DNA of 64,000 nt from Achatina immaculata (GCA_009760885.1 CM019702.1:47601925-47665924); one strand, 5' to 3'; positions 32,595 through 43,004 are shown, counted from the first letter of the stretch. Made by a program: numbers and translations. The notes: generated by a model from the sequence alone, not told the origin.

Positions 32595-32599
<5 letters not shown>
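31063..32599 (-). mobile_element. Tc1-like transposon, about 1.5 kb
   Basis: A reverse-strand Tc1 transposase in a 1.5-kb interval bounded on each side by TA tracts (31023-31062 and 32600-32646). I could not identify the exact inverted-repeat termini; they may be eroded or lie within the TA-rich flanks. TA is the Tc1 target site, so insertion into a TA tract is plausible. Confidence 0.8.
31390..32354 (-). pseudogene. Tc1 transposase (DD34E), stop codon beside first Asp
   Basis: N-terminal paired-type HTH: TTEQRLIIIGRLQTGQS, VARQFNVVISTISRLWRRFQ, then the GRPIVTIPA linker (32091-32354). The RISDQTV-type second HTH lies around 31990-32020. First catalytic motif WFSDE is followed immediately by a stop (TTA at 31832-31834 on the plus strand). 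Second: FQQDNFLPHVA (about 31575-31605). Third: WPSMSPDMNPIEH (about 31485-31530), glutamate kept. The triad is complete but the frame is broken, so the copy is dead but not old. Confidence 0.85.

Positions 32600-32646
<47 letters not shown>
32600..32646. repeat. TA microsatellite (right of Tc1)
   Basis: About 23 TA units. Confidence 0.9.
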
Positions 32647-32650
<4 letters not shown>

Positions 32651-32980
32651 GGAATGTAAAAGAAATGTTGATTTAATTCCAATATTTAACTATTTTGATA
32701 TGATCCCATTATATAACTGTGGATTCTAAAGGAAAATTTCAATAAATCAAAGTTTTCAAATGTTGAAAAACTGACAGACATTCATGTCCTTCAACTGGCA
32801 GTCTGACGTTCCATGATCTGTCAAAAGCATCATTTATCCCAGTAACGAAAGAATTTACTTAATGGTCTATAAACTGCTATTATTGTTTTGTTCTTCAAAA
32901 ATTTATGAAGGTCAGAAAGAAAATAGCAGCTCACTTCGTCAAGAAAGAAACGCAATAGTCTTTAATGATATTTTTTGTGT
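32647..32980. other. No gene recognised
   Basis: AT-rich, with nothing identifiable. Confidence 0.5.
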
Positions 32981-33217
32981 GTATTTTTACTAACCTATTT
33001 AAAAAACAAAGCAAAACAAATTCGAATAGTTTATTTTTCTTTAAACTTCACATTGTTAACTTCAAATAGTTTATTTTTCATTAACCTTCACGTGGTTAAC
33101 TTCAGACTTCAAATAGTTTATTTTTCATTAACCTTCACGTGGTTAACTTCAGATACTTTATTACTTATTAAACTTCACATGCTTAACTTCAAATAGTGTG
33201 TTGTTTATTAAATTCAC
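32981..33217. repeat. 40-bp minisatellite, left part (split by a LINE)
   Basis: Units of TTCAAATAGTTTATTTTTCA + TTAACCTTCACGTGGTTAAC, about six diverged copies. The array continues at 35205-35345 after a 1.97-kb insertion. Confidence 0.85.
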
Positions 33218-33671
33218 ATGGTTAAATGTATCGCTCTTCAGAAAATAAAACAACTAAAGAAGCTGTGGAGAGGAACAGACAGAACTACAAAAATAAGATT
33301 TTTAAGGGCATGCATCTTTCCCATAGCAACATATGCCTGTGAGACTTGGACACTTAACAAAACAGTTGAGAAACACATAAATGCCTTTGAATGTAAATGC
33401 TACAGAAGAATTCTTCAAATATCATGGACACAAAAAACAAGAAATATATCCATACTACAAGAAGGCTGGATACAAAAGAGGATTTTAAAAAAAGAAAATT
33501 TGGATATCTTGAACACATTAAACGTCATGATAATCTAGAAACGACCAACTTGGAAGGGTATATAATGGTAAAAAAGAAAGAGAGGAAGACCAAGGCGAAG
33601 ATGAATGCAAGACATCGTTGATGATCTGTAGATGGATGCATCAGTAGCAGGGCATCTGGCTTACAACCGAA

Positions 33672-35123
33672 CCAACGAACATACTTTATTTTCAAAGGCA
33701 CGCAGGCCCGTCTGATATTCTGCTCTTCATCATACAGCTTTCACTCAGTCACAGTCATTCAGCATTTGTTATTGAGCATAATAATCATGAATACACAATT
33801 AAATGATTACATAAATAAATAATAAACTTATCTCATGTCCATACACTCTACACTCTGATTTACGCAACAACATGAAATAAACTTGCATTCTTACATTCAT
33901 TCAAAAGTAACAAATTTATAGAAAAGCAGTATTAAAAATAATTTTTAAAAATTACAACACTCAAGTCATACTTTAAACTACTTTAAACTATGCTTAGGGA
34001 GGCATATAGTCCATATCAAACAGATATTGACAAAGTTTAAAGTTATAAGAAGGAGTATTACTTATAAGTTTTATATGAATTGGTAGGGCATCCCAAAGGT
34101 GGGCAGCTGAGTAAGATAAGCTTTTTTTTAAAACATGTCAAGCCTTGGTTTTGGGAGAATACAATTGCTTAGGCGTTGACTGTGTTTTGAGTTGAATTTG
34201 AACAACGACCACAGATAGGGTGGAGCATTATGCGATAGAGTTTTATGAATTAATTTGGCCTTGTTGAAAAGAAATCTCTTCTTGAGGGGTAGAATATCAA
34301 GATATTTGTCCTTATTATACGTGCTGCATGTTTGTCATCTATAAGCTTTACTGCTCGTTTTTGAAGTGAGTAAAGTCTTTTTATATTTGACATAGAACAA
34401 CCATCCCAGACTATAGTAGTTTTTCAATGCATTCGTTATCCACGTGACGCGGTTTTTCCCCAGACCTTTCCAGCAATTGTGACTGAGGGAAAAATCACCA
34501 CGTACTGTAAATGAACACCTACTACAACGTCCATGTTTTTCAACATCGATCTATTTGCAGTTTTTTTTTTAACATTTAAACATATGCACGATATTCTGTT
34601 ATTATTAAACATATGCACGATATTCAGTAGTCCAAGTCTGTTTGTATCTGTGATATGTAGTATGTTTTTCTGGTGTCAAGAAAATGTTTCATTTTAGTAA
34701 ATTGGTAAACTTTTTGTGTAATGAGTTTGATTAGATTGTCTACATGATGATTCCAGCTGAGGTGGTGGTCAATCATGAGACCTAGAGTTTTGTGTTCATT
34801 AACATTCTCTATCTGCGAAGTTCCAGCATGGAGCTGTGGTGTTGTTGTTGGTGAATTTGTTAATTTCTGTCTTGTTGTAATGAGCACGGATTTTGTTTTG
34901 CTGATGTTTATGAGCATTCTATTGTTATTGCTCCAGTTAATTAGACTGTTTATTTCAATTTGAAGAGTTGACTCAAGGTTAATACAGACATTGTCACTAG
35001 TGTAAACTGTGCAGTCATCAGCAAAGAGGTCACAAGATTATTTTTTAGATGAAGTCGAAGATCATTGATGTAGATGGTAAACAGGAGAGGACCAAGAATA
35101 GATCCCCGTGGAACACCATTATC
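33672..35123 (-). mobile_element. L2-E inserted in LINE-C
   Basis: Reverse L2/CR1-like LINE. The 3' UTR begins GGCACGCAGGCCCGTCTGAT on the plus strand and the 5' truncation is at about 35123. Host LINE-C is interrupted between CTTACAACCGA and AGGCCTACAGG, with ACCGAA repeated at 33666-33671 and 35124-35129. Coding on the reverse strand: HKTLGLMIDHHLSWNHHV, IKLITQKVYQF, RKTYYISQIQTDLDY, and upstream GVPRGSILGPLLFTIYINDL (RT motif B). The FADD motif that should follow is shifted out of frame. Confidence 0.88.
34416..34625 (+). mobile_element. Element J, short copy, inserted in L2-E
   Basis: About 210 bp interrupting L2-E just where other copies read continuously (CCATCCCA...TAGTC). It matches 38370-38590 closely: TTTTTCAATGCATTCGTT, ACGTGACG-GG, CCCCAGACCTTTCCAGCAAT, CACCTACTACAACG, TTCAACATCGATCTATTTGC. 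It ends in two 29-bp units (ACATATGCACGATATTCTGT...). Identity unknown: no coding capacity and no clear inverted termini. Confidence 0.75.
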
Positions 35124-35204
35124 ACCGAAAGGCCTACAGGAGTGCTGTTAGGGAAGCAAAGTTCCGCAAGGGACATGCAAATGAATGAATGAATGAATGG
35201 TTAA

Positions 35205-35345
35205 CTTCAAGTAGTTTATTGTTTATTAAACTTCGCATGGTTAACTTCAAATAGTTTATAGTTTATTAAACTTCACATGGTTAACTTCCAATTGTTTACT
35301 GTTAATTTAACTTCCCATGGTTAACTTCAAACCATAGTGGATTAT
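35205..35345. repeat. 40-bp minisatellite, right part
   Basis: Continuation of the array at 32981-33217 (GGTTAACTTCAAATAGTTTA-type units, three to four copies). Confidence 0.85.
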
Positions 35346-35775
35346 TTCATGTGGAATATTCACGTCCATTTGATACATACATACCGTTAAGTTTTTTTTA
35401 GCAAAGATTACAGTGATGGCGCAGTTAGAGCCAGCTAACCACACCTGACCAAGACCCTACTCCCATTTCTCATTCGCTTCTGCCAATAACTGTCTCATCC
35501 TGGTCACCAGAACAGGGTCACCAGTTCCAGCAAGAAGCAAGCACCTTTTCCTGTTTTTTTTTTTTTTAGCTTCACACCATGTCTGAAATCTGTCCACAGT
35601 AACCCAGCCCCCATTAGACATGATGATTAAGGGTAAACATCTTCACTGCATAGGCTATTTTTAAAATCCTGTTTGCAGTTCTAGGGATATTAAACAAGAA
35701 TATTCCTGTTAACTTCGCTATATAAACTAAAATCCCAGTTTCCCTACCATTAAGGCAAACTAGGAATGTGGTGTT
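35346..35775. other. No gene recognised
   Basis: A weak A400-like remnant (CACCTGACCAAGACCCTACT) lies near 35440-35470; otherwise nothing. Confidence 0.4.
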
Positions 35776-35910
35776 AAGCCCGTATTTCCAGGACCATCGG
35801 CACATGAAAGCTTGATGTGGACAGTATCACCCATGGCCGCATTTACCTTCCATGATTTCTCCGGTACCTATTTTTAGAGGCTGTGTGGACCCCCCGTGGC
35901 CCTCTTGGTA
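35776..35910 (-). mobile_element. SINE-H fragment, reverse
   Basis: The reverse strand carries the SINE-H body: CCTCTAAAAATAGGTACCGG, AGAAATCATGGAAGGTAAAT, CATGTGCCGATGGTC and the ACGGG end. The tRNA head is missing. Confidence 0.65.
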
Positions 35911-36455
35911 TGGCAATTTACAATTACACATTTACAGATTCCTATAAGATATTCTTCTCCCTCTTGGATAGAATGCCGTACTCGTAGACCCTTACTGTTT
36001 TCTTAGGGCTGTTAGCGGCAAAGGGGGCTTTACGTCGCCACCACAACAGATCTCCACAGCGTTCCCCGCATGACGGCCCATTAAATCACAGACAGATAAC
36101 TCCGGTTATCTAAAGGTTGCATGAGCAATTGTGTAGAGCTTACCCCCCCCCCCCCTGACCGCTGCATGCCCGCGGGCCTTAGGGAGCCGTTAATACCACC
36201 AAGATTGGCGGGAAACCGCCACATAGAAACAGGATCATCGCCGATCATTCTGGATGTACATGTACATAAACTGGAGCTGGCAACAGGAATCCTGTATCTG
36301 TGTAACGAGACGCATTTTCTGAAGACCCAGTATCTTGACGTCCGTTCTTTCGGTTCTTACTTTTCCTATTATTCGCTATTCCCTCCCCCCCCCCCCCCCC
36401 ACCCAATTGTCAGTACTTGAAGAGATTCAGCAATCATACTTGTCTAATCCTTGCG
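35911..36455. other. No gene recognised
   Basis: Holds poly-C tracts at about 36146-36157 and 36386-36400, and frame 36121-36420 with no recognisable domain. Confidence 0.5.
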
Positions 36456-36800
36456 TTATAATCATCATCATGTGCCGTGCTTTATAGCGTTGGCGATCAT
36501 TCAGCCCCATTTTTAAAAAAATGTATTCCCTGGTGCCTCCAATCAGTTAAATGCCGATCTTTTCCAGTTTTGTTTCGTTAGATTGTTGGTCCACTTTTTT
36601 TTCTCTCTCAAATTTCCTGTACTTTCTTTCCCTTGAGATTTCCAGTCATTATCAACATGTCCAGCCTCTGTCTCTTTATGACGTATCCAGGGAAATTTGA
36701 TTTTTCCCCCTTTATCATTTTACTAATTATCGTTCTTCTGCAACTTCTTTGAGAACTTTTTTCTTTATTATTTTGTTTTTTTTCTGGCTGATCAGGTAGG
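36456..36800 (-). mobile_element. Diverged LINE-A-type 3' end
   Basis: A CATCATCAT tail complement, then GTGCCGTGCTTTATAGCGTT and GGCGATCATTCAG, matching the LINE-A end GGCACGGC...CCAACGCC in layout. C-terminal codons upstream are decayed. Confidence 0.5.
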
Positions 36801-36970
36801 TCTGCCCTTCTTCGTTAAAAATTAACGCCTTTTATAGCCTTGACAGTCTGTAGGTTTTCTTCTTCTCTGCGTGAAACCTCTGTAACAATGTTAGAATTTT
36901 CACAAGCTTGTGTTAGTAAAACTGAAATTGTAACTGAGCTGTCATTTGTTATTTGTGAGGTGGGGGGGGG

Positions 36971-37170
36971 GGGGGAGCGAAGCGATGACGCTGTCCCATT
37001 TGGCAGCCTGCGGCCCATCGCTCACATGCTAGCGTCAGGGTTGGCGAAATATGGATGACCAAGACCCTGTACCACCTATACGTTGGTACCCAGAGAAACA
37101 GGCCTAGCTTGGCTAACATGGGCAGGGATTGCCATAGACCTATGGCGGTGGAGTGTGCTAAAGAGGTATT
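36971..37170 (+). repeat. A400 repeat, 5' half
   Basis: GCGATGACGCTGTCCCATTT, CATGCTAGCGTCAGGGTTGG, GACCAAGACCCTGTACCACC, TTGGTACC, ATGGGCAGGGATTGCCATAG, GGTGGAGTGTGCTAAAGAGG; then similarity stops. A G run precedes it. Confidence 0.8.
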
Positions 37171-37794
37171 ACAAAAATATTCATTTCGAGCACAATTGCT
37201 TCCTAACCATGCGGCTTCGTGTTGTCAAAAACGTATGTTTCTTTCATCGAAGGCTATATATAATATTCAATAGAGTAACACATGCTTCACAAAGCAGCAT
37301 TCGTTTCCAAGCATATTTGCTTCTAGGTTCCAGGCGGAATATTTTCCTATTCACTCCTTCGACAGTCAACCAGGAAAGTGACACAAAGCAATCACTGAAC
37401 ACATCAAATATGACTTTGTTGCGCAGACACGTGGAGAGCGCCCAATGTAACGACAAGGTAATCTTACGACAAATGGGTGTAATATCTCTTGTCCTGTGCC
37501 AATGGGGCGGAATTAGCTTTCCCCAGTCTTAAGAACTGTAGGAAACTCTTTATACGCGTACAACTCAGCTTGGGAAAATACTGTTACGATGAGTGCTATT
37601 AGTCTAATAATAATATTAATAATAAATGATAATGCTTTCATTTTACAAGAAAGTTTTAAGGAGTTTTTCTTTATGTAGAAGTTTTCCAATCATAACTGTT
37701 AGTGGGCAACTTCTTCACAATTTTCCGTGTCCATTATCTGTCCCAGTAAAAACACGCCATATCTGCGCTGTATAGAACAAAATAAAATTGCACT
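37171..37794. other. No gene recognised
   Basis: Frame 37083-37532 (149 codons) starts inside A400 and has no domain. 37600-37790 is AT-rich. Confidence 0.5.
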
Positions 37795-38055
37795 AAAATT
37801 TGCATACCATCATACGGCGCTGAATGCTGGAGAAGAACTGACAAGGAAATTGGCAAATTATCCTTATTCCAAACAGTCTTCCTCAGAACAATCTTGAATA
37901 TTTACTGGCCACATACAGAAAATGATGGAGACTTAATTGCCCAAGGTGAACAGGAAGATAAATATGTTAAGAAATAAAAAAAAGCTGAAAATGGATTGGT
38001 CATGTTCTCCGAAGAGAGCCCAGCAACTTCGCTAAAACGGTCATGCGATGGACAC

Positions 38056-38087
<32 letters not shown>

Positions 38088-38260
38088 GAGAGGAGGGAAG
38101 CTGACGAAGAGTTGCCTCGCGGAGAAGTGTAGAAGCAGAAATGAGTAACATGCGGCACAGCTAAGGCACAATACAATGGCTGGCCGCAGACCGTGAGAAG
38201 TGGAGAGAAGTCGCTGCTGCCCTGCAAAGATGCCACAACTCGTTTTGGGCTGCGACTGCT
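37795..38260 (+). pseudogene. LINE-M C-terminal region
   Basis: Broken coding sequence similar to the LINE segment after the RT palm: YGAECWRRTDKEIGKL, FQTVFLRTILNIYWPH, a DWSCSPKRA/GHVLRRE-type block, then SNMRHS and AADREKWREVAAALQRC. A GA run (38060-38092) has expanded in place of the Arg/Glu-rich linker. A second copy of the end is at 63055-63330 in reverse. Confidence 0.65.
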
Positions 38261-38367
38261 TAGCTGATCATCGACCAAGGACGTGGATAGATGGATGCCT
38301 GTGTTGCAAGGTCTGGTCAACATGGATTTATGGTTCTGAATTCACTTTTGACTTTCATTTCCTGTTA

Positions 38368-38775
38368 AGACGAAGTAGTTTTTCAATGCATTCGTTCTCC
38401 ACGTGACGTGGTTTTTCCCCAGACCTTTCCAGCAATTGTGACTGAGGGAAAAATCACCACGTACTGTAAACAGACACCTACTACAACGACCATGTTTTTC
38501 AACATCGATCTATTTGCAGTTTTTTTTGGGTAACATTTAAACATATGCACGATATTCTGTTATTATTAAACATATGCACGATATTCTGTTATTATTAAAC
38601 ATATGCACGATATTCTGTTATTATTAAACATATACACGATATTCTGCTATTATTAACTATATGCACGATATTCTGTTATTATTAAACATATGCACGATAT
38701 TCTGTTATTATTAAACATATGCACGATATTCTGTTATTATTAAACATATACACGATATTCTGTTATTATTAAACA
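38368..38775 (+). mobile_element. Element J, long copy with 8-unit 29-bp tail
   Basis: The first 170 bp match 34416-34570 almost base for base. The tail is eight 29-bp units (ACATATGCACGATATTCTGT + TATTATTAA) against two in the other copy. A CCACGTGACGTGG near-palindrome lies near the start (38399-38411). Unknown class. A fixed body with a variable tandem tail recalls Helitron-like or other non-autonomous DNA elements, but no diagnostic ends are visible. Confidence 0.75.
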
Positions 38776-38894
38776 TATGCCTCCTTCATTTGCTTGATTT
38801 CCATCTCTCTCTTCCTCTCTCTCTCTCTTATACTTGTATTAAATCGAGTGTATGCGAAGAATGAAAGATGGAATCATGAAGGGCGGAATGTAAG

Positions 38895-38957
38895 ACGTGC
38901 CTGCCTGCCCAATTCTTTACCCTTTAAAAATAAAGGTCATTCATTCATTCTCTCGAA
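38895..38957 (+). mobile_element. L2-E 3' tail fragment
   Basis: CTGCCTGCCCAATTCTTTAC, CCTTTAAAAATAAAGGTCAT and an ATTCATTC repeat match the last 60 bp of L2-E. Confidence 0.65.
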
Positions 38958-39305
38958 CTGTGGGTGAGGGCACTGTCCGATCTGGCAATCATTGACAACA
39001 GCTGACATGCTAGCGTCAGTGTCATAGCTGACCAAGACCCTGTCCAACCGCTTCGTTTCGTTGGCACCCTCTCCCCCCCCCCAAAAAAAAGGCCTGACCT
39101 GCCTAACGGGGCAGAGATCAACTTAAACCCTATGGTGGTGGAGTCTGTTAAAGAAGCACTGCACACACCTTGCTTTTGAGCTACACCCAGAAACTGAAAT
39201 ATAGCCTCAAAACCCACTCCGATATAACACGATGCTGTGCCTCAACATTTTCACTGCATCGGCTGCAAAGAACAGCAGGTCTCAGTTCCATGAAGAAAAA
39301 ACTTC
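38958..39305 (+). repeat. A400 repeat
   Basis: GAGGGCACTGTCCGATCTGG, TGACATGCTAGCGTCAG, TGACCAAGACCCTGTCCAAC, ATGGTGGTGGAGTCTGTTAA, ACCCACTCCGATATAACACG, TGCATCGGCTGCAAAGAAC; ends TTCCATGAAGAAAAAAC. It lies directly after the L2-E tail. Confidence 0.8.
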
Positions 39306-39429
39306 TTCTTATTAACTTCCGTAAATATCTCTTACTATGTTAGTGAGGAGGCTATCAATTCAGGATTTAAATTTCACTTTAAAAGTTCCCTTTAAAAACG
39401 AGACGTGCGTAGACTCCCCACGAAGAGTG

Positions 39430-39590
39430 CATCTTATCTTATATCCTTCCCGTGCTGTTAAACGTCACATAGGGCTCGCAATGTAGTTCGCCAATTTTTC
39501 CTGTTTTCGGCGAGCTTTTTAACCTCATCAAATGATTTTATGCCTATTAATTTGGCCTCTCTTAACACTGTCCTACACATGAAAAGTGTC
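39430..39590 (-). mobile_element. LINE-D 3' fragment, second copy
   Basis: TATATCCTTCCCGTGCTGTT, GGGCTCGCAATGTAGTTCGC, TGTTTTCGGCGAGC and TTGGCCTCTCTTAACACTGT match 11083-11240. Confidence 0.75.
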
Positions 39591-40177
39591 TAGAGCGGAT
39601 TAATCACAGTATTCGCCTTCTCGGGCTAGTCAAGGTAGACCACACTCCTCTAACGGCACTCACCGCGTTCACGGAGGCTAGTGAACACTACCAAAAGTGA
39701 TCCCTGACGCAACGGTATTCACCGCCTGACCCGCGGTCCCCACGAAATCTGACGCAGACTGAGTCAATGTTACGGGATTTTTGTCCGGGCTTGGAGAAAC
39801 ACAGAAATTAATGTCCTAAGTTCCGGACTTCGAATGAACTAACGAATGCCAGAAAGTACAATTCATTGTACCAGTGGTACGCGCTGATGTATGAAAGCTT
39901 CGCACAAGCAAAAATATATTTGCTGCCGTACCATTCCAAGTAGATTGACGAGTATATTTCACCTTCCCTGGCATATTATTTTCATGTTCATTTATTTTTG
40001 CAAATTTTATTTGCATCAACACGGTTCTTCTCGAAACAGTCTTTCACATTTCAATGCTGGTCAACTACGTTCACTAAAAATGTAATCTATCACTCGTCTC
40101 AATGTTGAATACTCACGGAGGCTTTTCCTGCTCACGAAAAGGCAGTTTTTTTAAAAAAATGCATCACAAGCGTCATA
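39591..40177. other. No gene recognised
   Basis: Nothing identifiable. Confidence 0.5.
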
Positions 40178-41045
40178 GCATGGTTATCTAAGGGCCTGGG
40201 CTCGGTTTACTAAACCAGTGGTATCGAGTTCAAATCCCAGCAGTGGGATTTTTACCTGGTCAGTCAGTCAGTCAGTGATTTGCATGACCCTTGCGGAACT
40301 TTGCTTTCCTGTAGGCATCTCTGTTGTAAGCAAGATGCCTTGCTGCTGATGCATCCATTTGCAAATTATCAACGATGTCTTGCAGCCATCATCGCATTGG
40401 TTTTCCTCTCTTTCTTTTTCTCATTATGTACCCTTCCAAGATGGTCTTCTCTAAATTCTAATGACGTTTAATATGTCCATAATATTTAAGTTTTCTCTCT
40501 TTATTCTTCATTACTAGCTAGTCTTCTTGAATAATAAGTTCTTGTAGTATAGATGTATTTGTTCTGTGTGTGTGTGGGGGGGGGGTGTGTGTGTGTGTCC
40601 CCATGATATTTGAAGAACTCTTCTGTAGTATTTACATTCAAAGGCATTTATGTGTTTCTCAGCTGTTTTGTTAAGTGTCCAGGTCTCACAGGCATTTGTT
40701 GCGATGGGAAATATGCATGCCCTTAAAAATCTTATTTTTGTAGTTCTGTCTCCACAGCTTCTTTAGTTGTTTTACTCTTTGAAGAGTGACAGATGTCCTC
40801 CTTTTAATTTCCCTCATTGTATCTCCATTATTAGTTAGTAATGATCCAAGATATTCAAAACTCTCCACTTCTTCCAACTTTTCCTCATTGATATATATTT
40901 CAGCTGCCTTATTTGTTTTGTCAGTTGTCATCAATTTAGTTTTGTTCGCATTAAGATAGAGGTTTTGCTCTTCACTATTCTTACGGACTCACATAATCAG
41001 TTTTTCCACTCTTTTTTTTTTCAGTTGTGGACAGTAATACTGTGT

Positions 41046-41403
41046 ATATCCAAAACACGTCGAGGTTTTCCAGTGAGAAAGTCCAACTCTAGATTAAACT
41101 GATGCAACGAAAACAACGATGTCACGCAATCCTGCTTCTGAGACAGAAGTGTATGGTGCAGTTTTACAAAGTAAAAACCTTATTTATTTAAACCAGTTTT
41201 ACTGCAGTCGCCATCCCTTTTATCTGCTTCTGAGACCCACCGAGAATACAGGCTCAAGCCCTGCGGTACTCTGAACCTCTTGTGATCCTCTCGGGGATCT
41301 CGTGTGGTCCTTTCAGGGACCACGGGACCTATTGAGGACCACGTGAGTAAATTCAGTAGGATCGCGGGCGATCTTGTGGTAGAAGCGAACGAAGAAGAAG
41401 AAG
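41046..41403 (+). mobile_element. Family F 3' end inserted in LINE-C, 13-bp TSD
   Basis: Runs from ATATCCAAAACACGTCGAGG to GCGAACGAAGAAGAAG. Flanked by AGTAATACTGTGT at 41033-41045 and 41404-41416, a sequence that occurs once in other LINE-C copies. This is direct evidence that F moves by retroposition with a GAA tail at its 3' end. A further 79-bp segment lies inside it. Confidence 0.9.
41145..41223. other. 79-bp insertion inside F with 13-bp flanking repeat
   Basis: CTGCTTCTGAGAC occurs at 41132-41144 and 41224-41236, around 79 bp missing from all other F copies. The segment has no tail or inverted ends that I can see. It may be a fragment filled in during repair or a very short transposon remnant. 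Confidence 0.65.
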
Positions 41404-41575
41404 AGTAATACTGTGTCAACAGCATATCTAATCTCTGATATTTCTCTTGGATTTTTTTACCTGATACACCCCAAAAATCCCCCGGGGTCAAGGTATGGGC
41501 CTGATACCCTATCCCCAATATGCCTTAATGGCATGAAAACGGGAATTTTACTCTTCTTTTTACATTTACAAGTAT

Positions 41576-42107
41576 CACAGCGGCTTTCATATTTTTGGGG
41601 AATTTTTTAAAAACATTATTATTATTACTATTATTATTGTTGTTGTTGTTGCTGCTGCTGCTGCTGCCGCCCCACCCTGTTTGTTCGAGTTGTCGTCATT
41701 TGTCTCTGCTGATACTTTTACAATGGGATTTGCACTGTGCAGTTGGGACAGCAAGTTTGATATTACAATGTTGGAATATGTCGACAAGAAATGTTTCTTA
41801 TGCGGTAAATTAGATTAGCCTTATTATGCCATGGAGGAGCCTAGTTGATACGGTGTTAGTGTCTATATCTTCAGATTTATCGTTAAACGAGAGCCCTGCC
41901 AAACTATAATGCTTTGGCTTGTCTGAGGAATATGCTGTCTCTCTATTTCCATTAAAATGCCTCACTCATATGTCTACTCTGAAAACAATACCGCCCTTTG
42001 CGTGTACAAGAAGAAAGGTGAACATAGAAAACGGAGGAACCTGAATAGCTTAGGAGGGAAAAATATGTTTGATGAAGACTTTGTTCGATTTGGCATTCAA
42101 CTACCCG
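41576..42107. other. No gene recognised
   Basis: ATT/GTT/GCT trinucleotide run at about 41616-41668; otherwise nothing. Confidence 0.5.
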
Positions 42108-42490
42108 TACCTGCTAGCTTCAGGGTTGGCGAGATGTAGCTGGCTTAGACAATGTTCCTCCTATTGGTACTCCCAGTAGCTGGCTTAGACAATGTTCCTC
42201 CTGTTGGTACTCCCAGTAGCTGGCTTAGACAATGTTCCTCCTGTTGGTACTCCCAGTAGCTGGCTTAGACAATGTTCCTCCTGTTGGTACTCCCAGTAGC
42301 AGGCTTAGCCTGACTAACGGGGCGTGGACTCTCATAGTCTCCGTGGTGGTGGAGTCTGCTAAGAAATTATTGCGAACCTACTGCCTTTCAGCTCCACTAT
42401 GGGGAGCCATATAACCCACTCGTTATTCGACCCAACGTCTTCAGCACATTGGCTGCAAGGGACACCAGCTTGCAATCCTATGGTAGAAGA
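42108..42490 (+). repeat. A400 repeat expanded by an internal 40-bp minisatellite
   Basis: GCTAGCTTCAGGGTTGGCGA leads into four 40-bp units, then GGCTTAGCCTGACTAACGGG, CCGTGGTGGTGGAGTCTGCT, ATATAACCCACTC, and TTGGCTGCAAGGGACACCAG to an AGAAAGAAAG tail. Confidence 0.85.
42135..42298. repeat. 40-bp minisatellite, 4 units, inside A400
   Basis: Unit: AGTAGCTGGCTTAGACAATG + TTCCTCCTGTTGGTACTCCC, nearly perfect. It corresponds to the single A400 block TAGCTGACCAAGACCCTGTC...TTGGTACCCCC of other copies. Confidence 0.95.
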
Positions 42491-43004
42491 AAGAAAGAAA
42501 GAAGACACTGAAAGAAGTAGGGAAAAAAATAAAGAAGAAACCTTCTCAAAGGCAGTGCTACTGTTAGGCCAACTAGGCAACCGCCTAGGGATGAGACCTT
42601 AGAAGTGGGTTTTACCGACCTTTGGTGGGTACAGTTTTATACAAACTACCTAGTATAATAGCCTAAGGCGAGAAATAACCTGACCTGGGAACAGAGTATC
42701 GGATAGTCTTGTTAAAGTCTTGTGCTCTGAACAGAAAAATAACTGATGACCCTTTTCTGCATGCCTTTCGTATCCAGTACTTTGGGACTTTATGAATTAA
42801 TATGTATTGAGATATTAAGAACACAATACAAGATACATATTACGGAGATGGACAGAAAAAAAGTACCCAAAGCCAGGTGTTACATTAAAAACTTACTGTA
42901 ATGTAAACCTATGGTATACGAACATCATGTGGTTCTTGTAGGATTTTCAGATACTCTGCAGTTATGTTATCAGTTCTATTGAGTTTTCTTCTTATTTTTC
43001 TTCT
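42491..43004. other. No gene recognised
   Basis: Nothing identifiable. Confidence 0.5.

Larger units (their letters stand above)
33226..35196 (+). mobile_element. LINE-C 3' end inserted in the minisatellite, itself split
   Basis: LINE-C coding (about 33228-33670: KKLWRGTDRTTKIRFLRACI, AYACETWTLNKT, FECKCYRRILQISW) resumes at 35130 (AGGCCTACAGGAGTGCTGTT) and ends GGGACATGCAAATGAATGAA. Flanked by the 8-bp duplication ATGGTTAA (33218-33225 and 35197-35204), which is itself part of the minisatellite unit. Split by L2-E. Confidence 0.88.
40259..41448 (-). mobile_element. LINE-C copy inserted in SINE-H, itself split by F
   Basis: A CAGTCAGTCAGTCAG tail complement at 40259-40276, C-terminal coding to about 40680, then 40686-40934 with MREIKRRTSVTLQRVKQLKK and FEYLGSLLTNNGD. 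The rest, up to AACAGCATATCTAATCTCTG, resumes at 41417 after an F insertion. 5'-truncated just beyond the YADD region. A short GT/G run interrupts it at about 40565-40597. Confidence 0.85.
40178..41575 (+). mobile_element. SINE-H copy split by a nested LINE-C/F insertion
   Basis: The head (40178-40258) has CATGGTTATCTAAGGGCCTG and the box-B-like GAGTTCAAATCCC. The tail resumes at 41449 with ACCTGATACACC...TATGGGCCTGATACCCTATC and GCATGAAAACGGGAATTTTA. The two parts share GGATTTTTACCTG (40246-40258) and GGATTTTTTTACCTG (41449-41463), i.e. the TSD of the LINE-C insertion with two extra T. Confidence 0.8.
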
